From Flagellimonas sp. MMG031 (GTDB lineage: Bacteria > Bacteroidota > Bacteroidia > Flavobacteriales > Flavobacteriaceae), in NCBI RefSeq assembly GCF_040112705.1, contig NZ_CP157804.1:3280001-3344000 (forward strand): DNA of 64,000 nucleotides, in the 5' to 3' direction. Under the pieces are notes generated by a model. It saw only the letters and a list, made by a program, of their open reading frames with translations, made no database searches and was not told the origin of the DNA. Below are positions 53,350 through 63,340 of this stretch, piece after piece. The position numbers and the translations under genes were made by a program. Every line of letters begins with the position of its first letter. Positions within the stretch are counted from its first letter, which is position 1.

Positions 53350-56295
53350 ATGAAACTTAAACTTTTAGCGCTGCTTTTCTTCATGGGCAGTGTTTCTTTG
53401 TTGGCACAGGATTACTTTCCAATAAACGACGGTGTCAAAGCAAAGAAAAACAACAATTACATGGCATTCACCAATGCCAAGATCTATGTAACCCCTACCC
53501 AGGTCATCGACAAGGGTACGCTGCTCATTCAAAATGGCAAAGTGGTACAAGTGGGGAAATCCGTGAACATTCCCAAGAATGCGGTCGTGGAGGACCTTAG
53601 CGGAAAATCCATCTACCCATCATTTATCGATATCTACTCCGGCTTTGGGGTAAAACTTCCCGAAGAGGCCAGAGGAGGCGGCAGGTCTGCACAATATGAA
53701 CCATCGAGAGAGGGCTTTTATTGGAACGACCATATTATGCCAGAGAATGATGCCATTAACAACTTTTCGTATGATGCCAAAGCGGCCAAAGAGCTCAGAA
53801 ATGCAGGATTTGGCGCTATCAATGCCCATATCGAGGACGGTATCGCCAGAGGAACCGGACTACTGGTTGCCTTGAACGATGAAGCTTCCGAAGCACAACG
53901 CATACTTTCCGATAGGTCGGCACAATATTTCTCTTTTGAAAAAAGTAGGGCCTCACGTCAGTCCTACCCAAGTTCCCTAATGGGTGCCATGGCCTTGATG
54001 CGCCAGGTGTATTACGACATGGACTGGTACAGCAAAGGCAATGTGGATACCAAGGACCGTTCCTTGGAAGCATTGATCGCCAACCAAGGCCTCACCCAAA
54101 TTTATGCCGCTGGTGACAATGGCAATGTGTTGCGAGCCGATAAAATCGGCGACCTTTTCGGGATTCAGTATACCATTTTGGCCGGAGGCGATGAATATGA
54201 GCGCATCGATGACATTAAGGCAACCAATGCCAAACTGATCTTGCCGCTCAATTTCCCGGATGCCTTTGATGTATCCAACCCTTACGAAGCAAAATACATT
54301 GCTTTGAAAGACATGAGACATTGGAACTTAGCGCCTTCAAACCCAAAAGTGTTGGCAGACAATGGTGTGGAGTTCTCCATAACCCTTCATGGCCTGAAAT
54401 CACCAAAGGATTTGAAAGAAAAAATCATGAAGGCCATTACTTACGGACTTTCCAAAACCAAAGCTTTGGAAGCCTTGACGACTGTTCCCGCACAAATTTT
54501 AGGGAAATCGAACGAAATAGGCACCCTTCAAGCAGGAAGCCAAGCCAACTTCTTGATTACTTCAGGTGACCTATTTGACAAAGGAACCACCCTCTACGAA
54601 AACTGGGTACAGGGCACCAAAAATATTATAGAAAGCATGGACGTTATCGACATTCGCGGTGATTATGACCTTGCTGTCAACGGCACCACCTACAAAGTTT
54701 CCTTGACCGGAGAGGCCAGTAAGCCAAAGGCAGAAATCAAAAAAGGAGATACAACCGTAGATTCCAAGATAGATTATTCTGCTGATTGGCTGAACATTTC
54801 CTTTAGCGAGGACAATGTGGGTTCTTACCGAATGGTGGCTCAAGTAATGCCAAACACTAAGACCATTAAAGGAAATGTAGTGCTCCCCAATGGCGATGAA
54901 ACATCGGCAATTTTGACTCAGACCGCTGGGTTCGAGGAGAAAGCCAAAGATGAAAAGCAGGCCGAAAAGCCAGAACTTATCGCACTGACCTATCCGAATG
55001 TGGGCTATGGATACAAGACCAAGCCAAAGCAAGAGGATATGCTCTTCAAGAACGCTACGGTGTGGACCGGTGAAAGCATTTTGGAAAATACGGATGTCCT
55101 CATCAAAAAAGGAAAGATTGCCAAAGTAGGCAAAGACCTTCGTGCTGGTGGCGCTACCGTTGTGGATGCGACAGGCAAGCACCTTACCGCAGGTATCATT
55201 GACGAACACACCCATATTGCGGCCCTTTCCATCAACGAGGGAGGTCAAAACTCATCCGCCGAAGTGCATATGGAGGATGTGGTAGACCCTAAGGACATGG
55301 ACATTTACCGCAACTTGGCCGGTGGTGTGACCACAGCTCAATTATTGCATGGCTCCGCCAACCCAATAGGAGGACAATCAGCCATTTTACGATTTAAGTG
55401 GGGCGAAAATGCTGAAGGATTGATTTTTGAAAACTCACCCAAGTTCATCAAGTTTGCTTTGGGCGAGAACGTAAAACAATCCAACTGGGGCAGTTATTCC
55501 CGTTTCCCACAGACCAGAATGGGTGTGGAGCAAGTCTACACGGATTACTTCCAACGTGCCAAAGAATACGATGAGTTGAAAAAGAGTGGACAACCCTACC
55601 GCTACGATGAGGAAATGGAAACCTTGGCGGAAATTTTGAATGGGGAACGCTTCATTTCTTGCCACTCCTACGTACAAAGTGAAATCAACATGATGATGAA
55701 GGTGGCTGAAAAATTTGGCTTCCGCGTCAACACGTTCACCCACATCTTGGAAGGCTACAAAGTAGCCGATAAAATGGCCGAACACGGTGTTGGAGGGGGA
55801 ACCTTTAGCGACTGGTGGGCTTACAAATACGAGGTAAACGACGCCATTCCATACAACGCAGCCATCATGACAAGTCAAGGGGTGACTGTGGCCATCAACA
55901 GTGATGACGCCGAGATGTCGAGAAGGTTGAACCAAGAAGCCGCCAAAACGGTAAAATATGGTGGTATGTCAGAAATTGAAGCTTGGAAAACAGTCACTTT
56001 GAACCCAGCCAAGTTGTTGCATTTGGATGACCGCGTAGGCAGCATCGAAGAAGGCAAGGATGCCGATGTGGTACTTTGGACGGACCATCCGTTATCGATT
56101 TACGCCAAAGCCGAAAAAACTTTGGTGGAAGGAACGGTTTATTTTGACTTGGAAAAAGATAAAATGATGAGGGAGTCGGTGAAAAAAGAGCGTAACAAGC
56201 TGATTGGCATGATGCTGAACGAGAACAAAAAGGGAGGTGACTCCCGAACCCCCGTTCAGAGCAAGAAAGAACGATTTGAATGTGACACCCTTTAA
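53350..56295 (+). CDS. two-module secreted amidohydrolase-family protein
   Basis: This 981-residue protein has a signal peptide (LLALLFFMGSVSLLAQ) and two amidohydrolase-like modules. The N-terminal one (about 30-440) has the composite beta-sandwich start and YPSFIDIYSGFG (89-100), where the metal-binding HxH should follow the Asp but is absent. The second (about 555-960) has GIIDEHTHIA, with His620 and His622 as metal ligands, a later ISCHSY histidine, and SDDAEM with the catalytic Asp. So only the second module looks catalytic. Substrate is unknown; such proteins are often labelled imidazolonepropionase-like or peptidase-like. It lies 10 bp before a related gene. Confidence 0.85.
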   Translation: MKLKLLALLFFMGSVSLLAQDYFPINDGVKAKKNNNYMAFTNAKIYVTPTQVIDKGTLLIQNGKVVQVGKSVNIPKNAVVEDLSGKSIYPSFIDIYSGFGVKLPEEARGGGRSAQYEPSREGFYWNDHIMPENDAINNFSYDAKAAKELRNAGFGAINAHIEDGIARGTGLLVALNDEASEAQRILSDRSAQYFSFEKSRASRQSYPSSLMGAMALMRQVYYDMDWYSKGNVDTKDRSLEALIANQGLTQIYAAGDNGNVLRADKIGDLFGIQYTILAGGDEYERIDDIKATNAKLILPLNFPDAFDVSNPYEAKYIALKDMRHWNLAPSNPKVLADNGVEFSITLHGLKSPKDLKEKIMKAITYGLSKTKALEALTTVPAQILGKSNEIGTLQAGSQANFLITSGDLFDKGTTLYENWVQGTKNIIESMDVIDIRGDYDLAVNGTTYKVSLTGEASKPKAEIKKGDTTVDSKIDYSADWLNISFSEDNVGSYRMVAQVMPNTKTIKGNVVLPNGDETSAILTQTAGFEEKAKDEKQAEKPELIALTYPNVGYGYKTKPKQEDMLFKNATVWTGESILENTDVLIKKGKIAKVGKDLRAGGATVVDATGKHLTAGIIDEHTHIAALSINEGGQNSSAEVHMEDVVDPKDMDIYRNLAGGVTTAQLLHGSANPIGGQSAILRFKWGENAEGLIFENSPKFIKFALGENVKQSNWGSYSRFPQTRMGVEQVYTDYFQRAKEYDELKKSGQPYRYDEEMETLAEILNGERFISCHSYVQSEINMMMKVAEKFGFRVNTFTHILEGYKVADKMAEHGVGGGTFSDWWAYKYEVNDAIPYNAAIMTSQGVTVAINSDDAEMSRRLNQEAAKTVKYGGMSEIEAWKTVTLNPAKLLHLDDRVGSIEEGKDADVVLWTDHPLSIYAKAEKTLVEGTVYFDLEKDKMMRESVKKERNKLIGMMLNENKKGGDSRTPVQSKKERFECDTL

Positions 56296-56305
56296 AAAGT
56301 AAGAC

Positions 56306-57604
56306 ATGAAAAAAATAATCTTAATCATAACATTAGTTTTTGGGGTCACATTGAACGCACAGCAGACCCCTGCCCCACCTCAATCCGAGCAAGTTGCCAT
56401 TATTGGTGCAACGGCCCATATTGGTAACGGAGAGGTCATAGAGAATTGTACCATCATTTTTAATGATGGAAAGATTACCGCCATCGGTGCCGGTTTAACG
56501 GCGCCCACAAAAGGCACCACGATCAATGCCGAAGGCAAACACGTGTATCCAGGATTTATAGCACCCTCCAAATCATTGGGATTGGTAGAGGTTGACGCGG
56601 TGAGAGCTAGTGACGATCAGGACGAAATCGGGGAAATGATTCCCCATGTTCGTAGTTTGATTGCTTACAATGCAGAATCGAAAGTAGTGGAAAGTATGCG
56701 TCCCAATGGTGTTCTCATAGGACAAATCACTCCTCAGGGTGGCACCATCTCCGGAACCTCCAGCATTGTACAGTTTGATGCATGGAACTGGGAGGATGCA
56801 GCCCTGAAAACTGACGATGGTATTCACATGAACTGGCCCAATTTCTTTAGAAGGGGTCGTTGGTGGGCCGGCGAGGAAAGAGGCTTTATTCCTAATAAAG
56901 AGTATGCCAAGGAAATGGATGATATCAAAATGTTTTTCCAGAATTCCATCGCCTACGGAAAAACCGGAGCGGGTGATAAAAATTTGCCCTTCGCGGCCAT
57001 GCAAGGACTTTTTGATGGGTCCCAACGTCTCTTTATCCATGCCGATGGCGAAAAGGAAATGACCGATGCCGTTACGCTAGCCAAGAACATGGGCGTGAAA
57101 AATGTGGTCATCGTGGGAGGTTACCGCGCCAATAAAATCGCTGGATTCCTAAAGGAACACAACATTCCAGTTTTGGTTAATGTAACCCACTCTTTGCCCG
57201 AGTTTGATGATGATGATTACGATTTGACCTATAAATTGCCCAAGTTATTGGTGGATGCCGGATTATTGGTGGCCATTCAGAATGAGGATATGGCCAATTT
57301 CCAAACCCGAAACATGGCATTTTACGCAGGACAGACCGTGGCACAGGGATTGGACAAAGAAACCGCTTTACAATTGATCACGGGCAATACCGCAAAAATT
57401 TTGGGTATTGACGATATGTACGGAACCTTGGAAGAAGGGAAAAGCGCCACTTTGTTCATCTCCGAAGGAGATGCTTTGGACATGCGCACCAACAAACTCT
57501 CCAAGGCCTATATTGATGGCAGGGACATTTCGTTGGAAACCCACCAGACCGAACTTTGGAAACGGTACATGGGCAAATATGAAAGACAACAGGAGGGCCA
57601 ATAG
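56306..57604 (+). CDS. secreted amidohydrolase-family protein lacking the HxH motif
   Basis: This 432-residue protein begins with a signal peptide (IILIITLVFGVTLNAQ) and shares the single-module layout of the N-terminal half of its upstream neighbour. At the expected metal site it reads KHVYPGFIAPSK (78-89), without the DxHxH ligands, so hydrolase activity is doubtful. Later parts are conserved: GGYRANKIAGFL, NMAFYAGQTVAQGL, and a typical C-terminal GTLEEGKSATLFI. It might be a non-catalytic partner of the 981-residue protein. Confidence 0.82.
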   Translation: MKKIILIITLVFGVTLNAQQTPAPPQSEQVAIIGATAHIGNGEVIENCTIIFNDGKITAIGAGLTAPTKGTTINAEGKHVYPGFIAPSKSLGLVEVDAVRASDDQDEIGEMIPHVRSLIAYNAESKVVESMRPNGVLIGQITPQGGTISGTSSIVQFDAWNWEDAALKTDDGIHMNWPNFFRRGRWWAGEERGFIPNKEYAKEMDDIKMFFQNSIAYGKTGAGDKNLPFAAMQGLFDGSQRLFIHADGEKEMTDAVTLAKNMGVKNVVIVGGYRANKIAGFLKEHNIPVLVNVTHSLPEFDDDDYDLTYKLPKLLVDAGLLVAIQNEDMANFQTRNMAFYAGQTVAQGLDKETALQLITGNTAKILGIDDMYGTLEEGKSATLFISEGDALDMRTNKLSKAYIDGRDISLETHQTELWKRYMGKYERQQEGQ

Positions 57605-57618
57605 GTCTCGAAAATAGA

Positions 57619-57648
57619 AAAGGCGCTCACTGGAGCGCCTTTTTTTTT
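57619..57648. terminator. bidirectional terminator between convergent genes
   Basis: A perfect AGGCGCTC / GAGCGCCT stem with an ACTG loop, then nine T residues on the plus strand; the minus strand also ends in a short T run. It serves the amidohydrolase gene and probably the DUF6503 gene. Confidence 0.88.
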
Positions 57649-57665
57649 GTTTTTCATGTTCCCTA

Positions 57666-58475
57666 TTAATTCATCTGGATGGTTACATACTCCCCTGCTT
57701 CAGGTTTGACATAAAACGCATCAGGTTTTGATTTACCATCAAGTGTAACCTCCTCAAAGGTCACGGAATTAACAGGTTCCAATATAGATCTTCCCTCGTA
57801 CTTGTGCCAAGTAATGGTCTTTGGTAGCATCAAGCCATTCACCTCTTGCCAATCACCATAATTGATCCACTTCACATTGTCGGAGCTTTCTCCGGATCGG
57901 TACGTCACCGTGTACCCCAACCAAGCCATTTGATGGGTGTCTGGATCAAAATGAATAAAATATTCGTCCTTGGACGATGCCCCTACTCCAGATTCATAGG
58001 CTATTTGGATTCCAGGGTATTTCTTTCCTTCATATTCCAAATCGGGCGTGGCGGAATAGACAATGCCATCATCGGCCAACACAAAGGGCATGGCATAAAA
58101 GTAGAACATCAAATTATGATAAAAGCCTACATCACCTTCGTACTTACCACTACCATTCATGAGCCAAGCCTGCTCCCCATCAAAACCCATTGAAAATTGT
58201 TCGGTATCGATCCTGTCCTTTCTGGACCAAAGGTCAATGGTATGGGTTTCGGGCATATTTGGCTTGGGAATCACGTAAGATAGGGTTCGTTGTACTTTCC
58301 ACTGTGTCAAGCCACCATGGGCCTCAAACACCTTTGCGAGTGCATCGGGATAAACAGTTTCACTTTTCATGCTCTCCTGAACCTCGTTTACCGGAGCTTC
58401 GTTTGTTTCATTTTTAGCCTCTTGTTTGCAGGCAACAAGGCCCAACAAAAACAAAAAAACAGTTAATTTGTTCAT
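57666..58475 (-). CDS. DUF6503-like lipoprotein
   Basis: This 269-residue protein has a lipoprotein signal ending LGLVAC (Cys16), an acidic linker rich in Glu/Asn, and a beta-rich domain starting ALAKVFEAHGGLTQW. That segment and the later WLMNGSGKYEG and WHKYEG resemble DUF6503 and outer-membrane LolA/LolB-like folds. Function is unknown. It stands alone, converging on the amidohydrolase pair and divergent from the RNA methyltransferase gene. Confidence 0.75.
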   Translation of the reverse strand: MNKLTVFLFLLGLVACKQEAKNETNEAPVNEVQESMKSETVYPDALAKVFEAHGGLTQWKVQRTLSYVIPKPNMPETHTIDLWSRKDRIDTEQFSMGFDGEQAWLMNGSGKYEGDVGFYHNLMFYFYAMPFVLADDGIVYSATPDLEYEGKKYPGIQIAYESGVGASSKDEYFIHFDPDTHQMAWLGYTVTYRSGESSDNVKWINYGDWQEVNGLMLPKTITWHKYEGRSILEPVNSVTFEEVTLDGKSKPDAFYVKPEAGEYVTIQMN

Positions 58476-58545
58476 GGTCTAGGTTTTAACACTTGGTCGA
58501 AAACCCCTTTCAATAATTACAGGAATGGCTATTTTTACCATGCCT

Positions 58546-59346
58546 ATGGAAGCCAAAGTAATCAGTAGTGCCCAAAATCCGTTGATTAAAAAAATCCTAC
58601 TGCTCAAGGAGAAATCCCGCGAACGCAGAAAGAATGGGCTTTTTGTCGTGGAAGGTCAGCGCGAAATCGAATTGGCCCTAAAAGGAGGTTACCGATTGCA
58701 AACCCTTCTTTTTTGTCCAGAAATTATGGGTTCCGTTTCCATTAGGGCATTTACTGCCCAATCACACCCAGAAATGGTACAGGTTTCCGAAAGTGTTTAC
58801 GGCAAAATCGCACATCGGGCCACTACGGAAGGCCTACTGGGCATCATGGAATCCAAAGATCATGGATTGGAGCACATTTCCTTTTCCAGTACATCACCTT
58901 TGGTGTTGGTTGCCGAAGCTCCCGAAAAGCCGGGCAATATTGGCGCCCTGCTGCGAACTGCCGATGCGGCCGCCGTAGATGCCGTTTTGATTGCAAATCC
59001 CAAATCCGACCTGTATAGTCCAAACATTATCCGTTCCAGTGTGGGGTGTCTGTTTACCAACCAAATTGGCGTAGGAACCACGGACGAGATCATTGCTTTT
59101 TTACAAACCAACCAAATCAAAATTTACTGTGCTGCCTTAACCGCTTCCAAAAATTATGTGGACTGTGATTTTAAAGCCGCCTCGGCCCTAGTGATGGGTA
59201 CCGAGGCTACTGGATTGACCGAAAAATGGCTTCAAAATTCAGACCAAAACATCATTATACCGATGCAAGGAGAAATAGACTCCATGAATGTTTCGGTATC
59301 CGCTGCAATACTTATATTTGAGGCGAAGCGCCAGCGCGGATTTTAA
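58546..59346 (+). CDS. TrmH/SpoU-family RNA 2'-O-methyltransferase
   Basis: This 266-residue SPOUT enzyme uses S-adenosylmethionine to methylate ribose 2'-OH in rRNA or tRNA. The N-terminal part is an RNA-binding substrate domain (NPLIKKILLLKEKSRERR; FVVEGQREIELAL). The C-terminal knot domain has EKPGNIGALLRTADAA, RSSVGCLF, MGTEATGL and IPMQGEIDSMNVSVSAAI. The ATG at 58546 is chosen over one seven codons earlier, as MEAKVISSAQNPL fits the family start. The target nucleotide cannot be assigned. The M48 gene starts 3 bp downstream. Confidence 0.9.
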   Translation: MEAKVISSAQNPLIKKILLLKEKSRERRKNGLFVVEGQREIELALKGGYRLQTLLFCPEIMGSVSIRAFTAQSHPEMVQVSESVYGKIAHRATTEGLLGIMESKDHGLEHISFSSTSPLVLVAEAPEKPGNIGALLRTADAAAVDAVLIANPKSDLYSPNIIRSSVGCLFTNQIGVGTTDEIIAFLQTNQIKIYCAALTASKNYVDCDFKAASALVMGTEATGLTEKWLQNSDQNIIIPMQGEIDSMNVSVSAAILIFEAKRQRGF

Positions 59347-59349
59347 GCT

Positions 59350-60582
59350 ATGGAAAAAAACTTGCTCTTTTATGTCATCCTGGCCATCCTTGTGGTCCAA
59401 TATCTGGCTCACCAGTATTTGGAGTACCTGAACGCCAAGCGTTTCAAATCGACCGTACCTCCTGAACTGGCCGATGTTTTTGATGAATCTGAATATCAAA
59501 AATCCCAACAATATAAACGGACCAATTACAAGTTCGGGGTAATTTCTGATGGTTTTTCCCTTATCTTGACCATCTGCTTTCTGGTTTTTGGAGGTTTCGA
59601 GTGGGTAGATCAATTCACACGTTCCATCACCGAAGACCCGATTCCCATGGCCTTGATTTTCTTCGGAATCATTATGCTGGGAAGTGCGCTTTTGGGCCTA
59701 CCGTTTTCCTATTACCGAACATTTGTGATCGAAGAGCAGTACGGATTCAACAAAACCAGTCCATCCACCTTTTTCTCGGATAAACTAAAAGGAGGCATCC
59801 TCACGGTTATTCTTGGAGGTGGTATTTTGACATTGTTCATGTTGTTTTATCAATCCACAGGACCTTATTTTTGGATCTATGCGTGGATAGCCGTTGGTAT
59901 TTTCATCCTGTTCATCAATTTGTTTTACAGTCGATTGATCGTGCCCCTGTTCAATAAACAAACGCCCTTGGAAGACGGAAGCCTTAAAAGTTCCATAGAA
60001 AACTACGCCCAAAAAGTGGGTTTTGAGCTTCAAAATATCTTTGTTATCGATGGTTCCAAGCGCTCCACTAAAGCGAATGCCTATTTTTCTGGTTTCGGAA
60101 AAGAAAAACGCATTACCTTGTTCGATACCCTGATCCAAGATTTGAGCGAGGATGAAATTGTGGCCGTTTTGGCGCACGAAGTCGGACATTACAAACGCAA
60201 CCACATCATTGTCAACCTGATTGTCTCCTTATTGACGACGGGACTTACCCTTTACATTCTATCATTGTTCATCAACCACCCCGAAATCTCATTGGCCATT
60301 GGGGTATCTACTCCTAGTTTTCATGCCGCGCTGGTAGGGTTTGCATTGTTGTACAGCCCCATATCGGAACTTACGGGATTGCTCATGAACTATGTGTCGA
60401 GAAAATTTGAATTTCAGGCTGATGACTTCGCGAAGACTACCTTTGCTTCGCAACCCTTGGTATCTTCCTTAAAGAAGTTGTCCAAAAAGAGCTTGAGCAA
60501 CCTCACGCCCCACCCCGCTTATGTTTTTGTGCATTACTCCCATCCGCCCTTAGTAGAGCGCATCCGAAACCTTAAGGCATAG
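59350..60582 (+). CDS. M48-family (CAAX prenyl protease-like) membrane metallopeptidase
   Basis: This 410-residue protein has about six or seven membrane helices and the zinc motif His276-Glu-Val-Gly-His280 (LAHEVGHYKRNH), with a later FEFQADDFA that gives the third ligand. It resembles eukaryotic Ste24 prenyl peptidases; bacteria mostly lack prenylated CAAX proteins, so it more likely degrades or trims membrane proteins. It follows the RNA methyltransferase by 3 bp. Confidence 0.9.
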   Translation: MEKNLLFYVILAILVVQYLAHQYLEYLNAKRFKSTVPPELADVFDESEYQKSQQYKRTNYKFGVISDGFSLILTICFLVFGGFEWVDQFTRSITEDPIPMALIFFGIIMLGSALLGLPFSYYRTFVIEEQYGFNKTSPSTFFSDKLKGGILTVILGGGILTLFMLFYQSTGPYFWIYAWIAVGIFILFINLFYSRLIVPLFNKQTPLEDGSLKSSIENYAQKVGFELQNIFVIDGSKRSTKANAYFSGFGKEKRITLFDTLIQDLSEDEIVAVLAHEVGHYKRNHIIVNLIVSLLTTGLTLYILSLFINHPEISLAIGVSTPSFHAALVGFALLYSPISELTGLLMNYVSRKFEFQADDFAKTTFASQPLVSSLKKLSKKSLSNLTPHPAYVFVHYSHPPLVERIRNLKA

Positions 60583-60626
60583 ATTTTGTTGTTTAGATAA
60601 TAAGATTGTAGTAAATTTAATATACT

Positions 60627-62831
60627 ATGACAGAGGCTGCTATTGAAAAAGAGAACAAGGAGATTGCGAAGCAGTACAAAGAATTGCTTCGCATAAGCTA
60701 CCAAACGTTGACGGATGAGGACAAGAAGTTGATTCGGTCGGCCTTTGATGTGGCCGTGGATGCCCATAAGGACCAGCGTCGCAAATCGGGCGAAGCCTAT
60801 ATTTTTCATCCCATTGCCGTTGCCAAGATCGTTGCTTCAGAAATCGGACTGGATGCTGTATCCATTGCTTCCGCCCTACTGCACGATGTAGTTGAGGACA
60901 CTCCTTACACCTTGGCGGATATTGAACGAATGTTCGGGGAAACAGTGGCTCGAATTGTTGACGGACTCACCAAAATAGCCCACCTCAAGAAAGATAAGGA
61001 CATCAGTCAGCAAGCGGAGAATTTTAGAAAAATGCTGCTGACCCTTCATGATGATGTACGGGTCATCATCATTAAGATTGCAGATCGTTACCACAACATG
61101 CTCACCATGGACTCCATGCCAGAGCACAAACAGGTTAAAATTGCATCGGAGACCTTGTACATTTATGCTCCCTTGGCCCACCGTATTGGTCTGTACAACA
61201 TCAAAACGCATCTAGAGGATCTCTCCCTAAAATATACGGAGCCAGAGGTCTATCACGACATACTTGCTAAAATTGAGGACACGGAAGAAGAGAGTCTGTC
61301 CTATATCGAGGACTTTTCCAATGTGATCCGTACCTCATTGGACCGGGAGGGACTCAACTATTACATCAAAGGGCGCATGAAGTCCATTTTCTCCATCAGA
61401 AGGAAAATGAAGGCCCAAAATGTCACTTTTGATGAAGTCTACGACAAGTTTGCCATCCGGATCATCTATAAGTCCGATCGTAAGAACGAGAAATTCCTTG
61501 CTTGGAAAATCTATTCCATTGTTACGGACCACTTTACCCCCAATCCCATTCGTTTGCGCGATTGGATCACCTCTCCCAAATCCAAGGGCTACGAGGCGCT
61601 CCACATCACCGTAATGGGGCCCAAGGGGAAATGGGTGGAAGTTCAGATACGCAGTGAGCGTATGCACGAAATCGCGGAAAAAGGATATGCCGCCCATTTT
61701 AAGTACAAGCATGGCAACCAAAAGGAACAAGGTATAGAGGAATGGTTGAACAAACTGCAGGAAGCGCTGGAAACGGCCAATGGCAATGCTGTGGATTTTG
61801 TGGAGGAATTCAAACTGAACCTATACGCAAAGGAAATATTTGTATTCACTCCTAAAGGAGACCTAAAATCAATGCCCAAAGGGTCTACGGCCCTCGACTT
61901 TGCCTTTAACATTCATACAGAAATCGGTATGAAGACCCGTGGAGCCAAGGTCAACGGGAAATTGGTTCCCCTGGGAACAAAATTGAGGAGTGGGGACCAA
62001 GTGGAAATCATCACTTCCGATAGTGCCAAACCTTCACAAAGCTGGTTGGATTATGCCGAAACGGCAAGGGCACGATCCAAGATCAAATCGTCCCTGAGCG
62101 AAGAGAAGAAAGAGGTGGCCGAAGAAGGCAAGGAAATCTTGCGCCGCAAGCTCAAGGCCCAAAAAATCAATTTGAACGAGGATACCGTCAACAAATTGGT
62201 GACCTTTTTCAAATTAAAGACCAGTTTGGACCTGTTTTACCGCGTGGGTATCGGCGTTATCGACAATGAAAAATTGAAGGATTTTGCCTCTTCCTATCAC
62301 AATGCGTTCATCAATTTCTTTAAAAACAGGATTCGAAAAACCCCTGTACCCAAAGATGTTGACAAGAACGAGATTACCACCAAATACGACTTGCTCGTGT
62401 TTGGCAAGGAAGAAGAAAGGCTCAACTATAAATTGGCGCAATGCTGCAACCCTATTCCCGGGGATGATGTATTCGGTTTTGTAAGTGTCAACGATGGGAT
62501 CAAAGTGCACAAAAAAAACTGTCCCAATGCCATTTCGCTGCAATCCAACTACGCCTATCGCATCATCAGTGCCAAATGGATAGATTCATCCCAGGAGGAA
62601 TTTTCGGTGGATATACAACTTACCGGTATCGACAATATGGGATTGGTAAAGGACATCACCAAGATCATTTCGGAAAACATGCACGTAAATATGCGCAACC
62701 TTAACTTTAGCGCAGATGGCGGTACATTCAAAGGAAAAATCACTTTGGTCGTGAAAAACAACAACATCCTTAAAAGGCTGATGAACAATTTAAAGCAAGT
62801 CGAAGGAATCGATAAAGTGACCAGAATTTAA
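60627..62831 (+). CDS. RelA/SpoT-family (p)ppGpp synthetase/hydrolase
   Basis: This 734-residue long RSH enzyme makes and breaks the stringent-response alarmone (p)ppGpp. In order: an HD hydrolase domain (His61, His86-Asp87 in LLHDVVEDT), a synthetase domain (about 250-360; LRDWITSPKSKGYEALHITV), a TGS domain (about 405-470; FTPKGDLKSMPKGSTALDFA), a helical part with conserved CCNPIPGDD, and a C-terminal ACT domain (about 655-734). Both catalytic domains look intact, so I infer a bifunctional Rel. A weak promoter-like TAAATTTA lies at 60612-60619. Confidence 0.95.
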   Translation: MTEAAIEKENKEIAKQYKELLRISYQTLTDEDKKLIRSAFDVAVDAHKDQRRKSGEAYIFHPIAVAKIVASEIGLDAVSIASALLHDVVEDTPYTLADIERMFGETVARIVDGLTKIAHLKKDKDISQQAENFRKMLLTLHDDVRVIIIKIADRYHNMLTMDSMPEHKQVKIASETLYIYAPLAHRIGLYNIKTHLEDLSLKYTEPEVYHDILAKIEDTEEESLSYIEDFSNVIRTSLDREGLNYYIKGRMKSIFSIRRKMKAQNVTFDEVYDKFAIRIIYKSDRKNEKFLAWKIYSIVTDHFTPNPIRLRDWITSPKSKGYEALHITVMGPKGKWVEVQIRSERMHEIAEKGYAAHFKYKHGNQKEQGIEEWLNKLQEALETANGNAVDFVEEFKLNLYAKEIFVFTPKGDLKSMPKGSTALDFAFNIHTEIGMKTRGAKVNGKLVPLGTKLRSGDQVEIITSDSAKPSQSWLDYAETARARSKIKSSLSEEKKEVAEEGKEILRRKLKAQKINLNEDTVNKLVTFFKLKTSLDLFYRVGIGVIDNEKLKDFASSYHNAFINFFKNRIRKTPVPKDVDKNEITTKYDLLVFGKEEERLNYKLAQCCNPIPGDDVFGFVSVNDGIKVHKKNCPNAISLQSNYAYRIISAKWIDSSQEEFSVDIQLTGIDNMGLVKDITKIISENMHVNMRNLNFSADGGTFKGKITLVVKNNNILKRLMNNLKQVEGIDKVTRI

Positions 62832-62841
62832 TTTTTAACTG

Positions 62842-62849
62842 TACCTTTG
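62842..62849 (+). promoter_or_regulatory. -7 element of the fur-purA promoter
   Basis: A perfect TACCTTTG 23 bases before the Fur-family ATG. No TTG is present at the usual -33 distance. Confidence 0.5.
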
Positions 62850-62872
62850 TGCATTAGCATAGGTAGAAAGCC

Positions 62873-63328
62873 ATGGGAAACAATAAAAATCAGGAAATTG
62901 TAAAAAACGTGTTCACGGCCTATCTTGAGGAAAAAGGACACCGCAAGACCCCTGAACGCTACGCCATTTTACAGGAAATTTACGATAGTGACGACCATTT
63001 TGATGTGGAATCCCTTTACATTAAAATGAAGACCAAAAACTACAGGGTGAGTCGAGCTACACTGTACAATACCATCGAGCTTTTATTGGAGAGCAAACTG
63101 GTCCGTAAACATCAATTTGGCAAAAATCAGGCGCAATACGAAAAATCCTATTTTGATCGCCAGCATGATCATGTTATCCTTACGGACACTGGCGAGGTGG
63201 TGGAATTTTGTGATCCTCGCATCCAATCCATCAAAAAAACAATCGAAGAGGTGTTTGATATAAAAATCAACAATCACTCTTTATACTTCTACGGAACACG
63301 AAACAAAGAAAAAAACCTAACTGAATAA
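62873..63328 (+). CDS. Fur-family metal-responsive regulator
   Basis: This 151-residue regulator has an N-terminal winged helix ([28 protein letters not shown]) and a C-terminal dimer and metal domain with [17 protein letters not shown]. The HDH and Glu residues of the regulatory site are present. It lacks the CxxC pairs of zinc-structured Fur proteins, as seen. Whether it senses Fe, Zn, Mn or peroxide cannot be decided by reading alone. purA starts 12 bp after its stop, so the two are probably cotranscribed. Confidence 0.9.
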   Translation: MGNNKNQEIVKNVFTAYLEEKGHRKTPERYAILQEIYDSDDHFDVESLYIKMKTKNYRVSRATLYNTIELLLESKLVRKHQFGKNQAQYEKSYFDRQHDHVILTDTGEVVEFCDPRIQSIKKTIEEVFDIKINNHSLYFYGTRNKEKNLTE

Positions 63329-63340
63329 CCCAAACATTAC

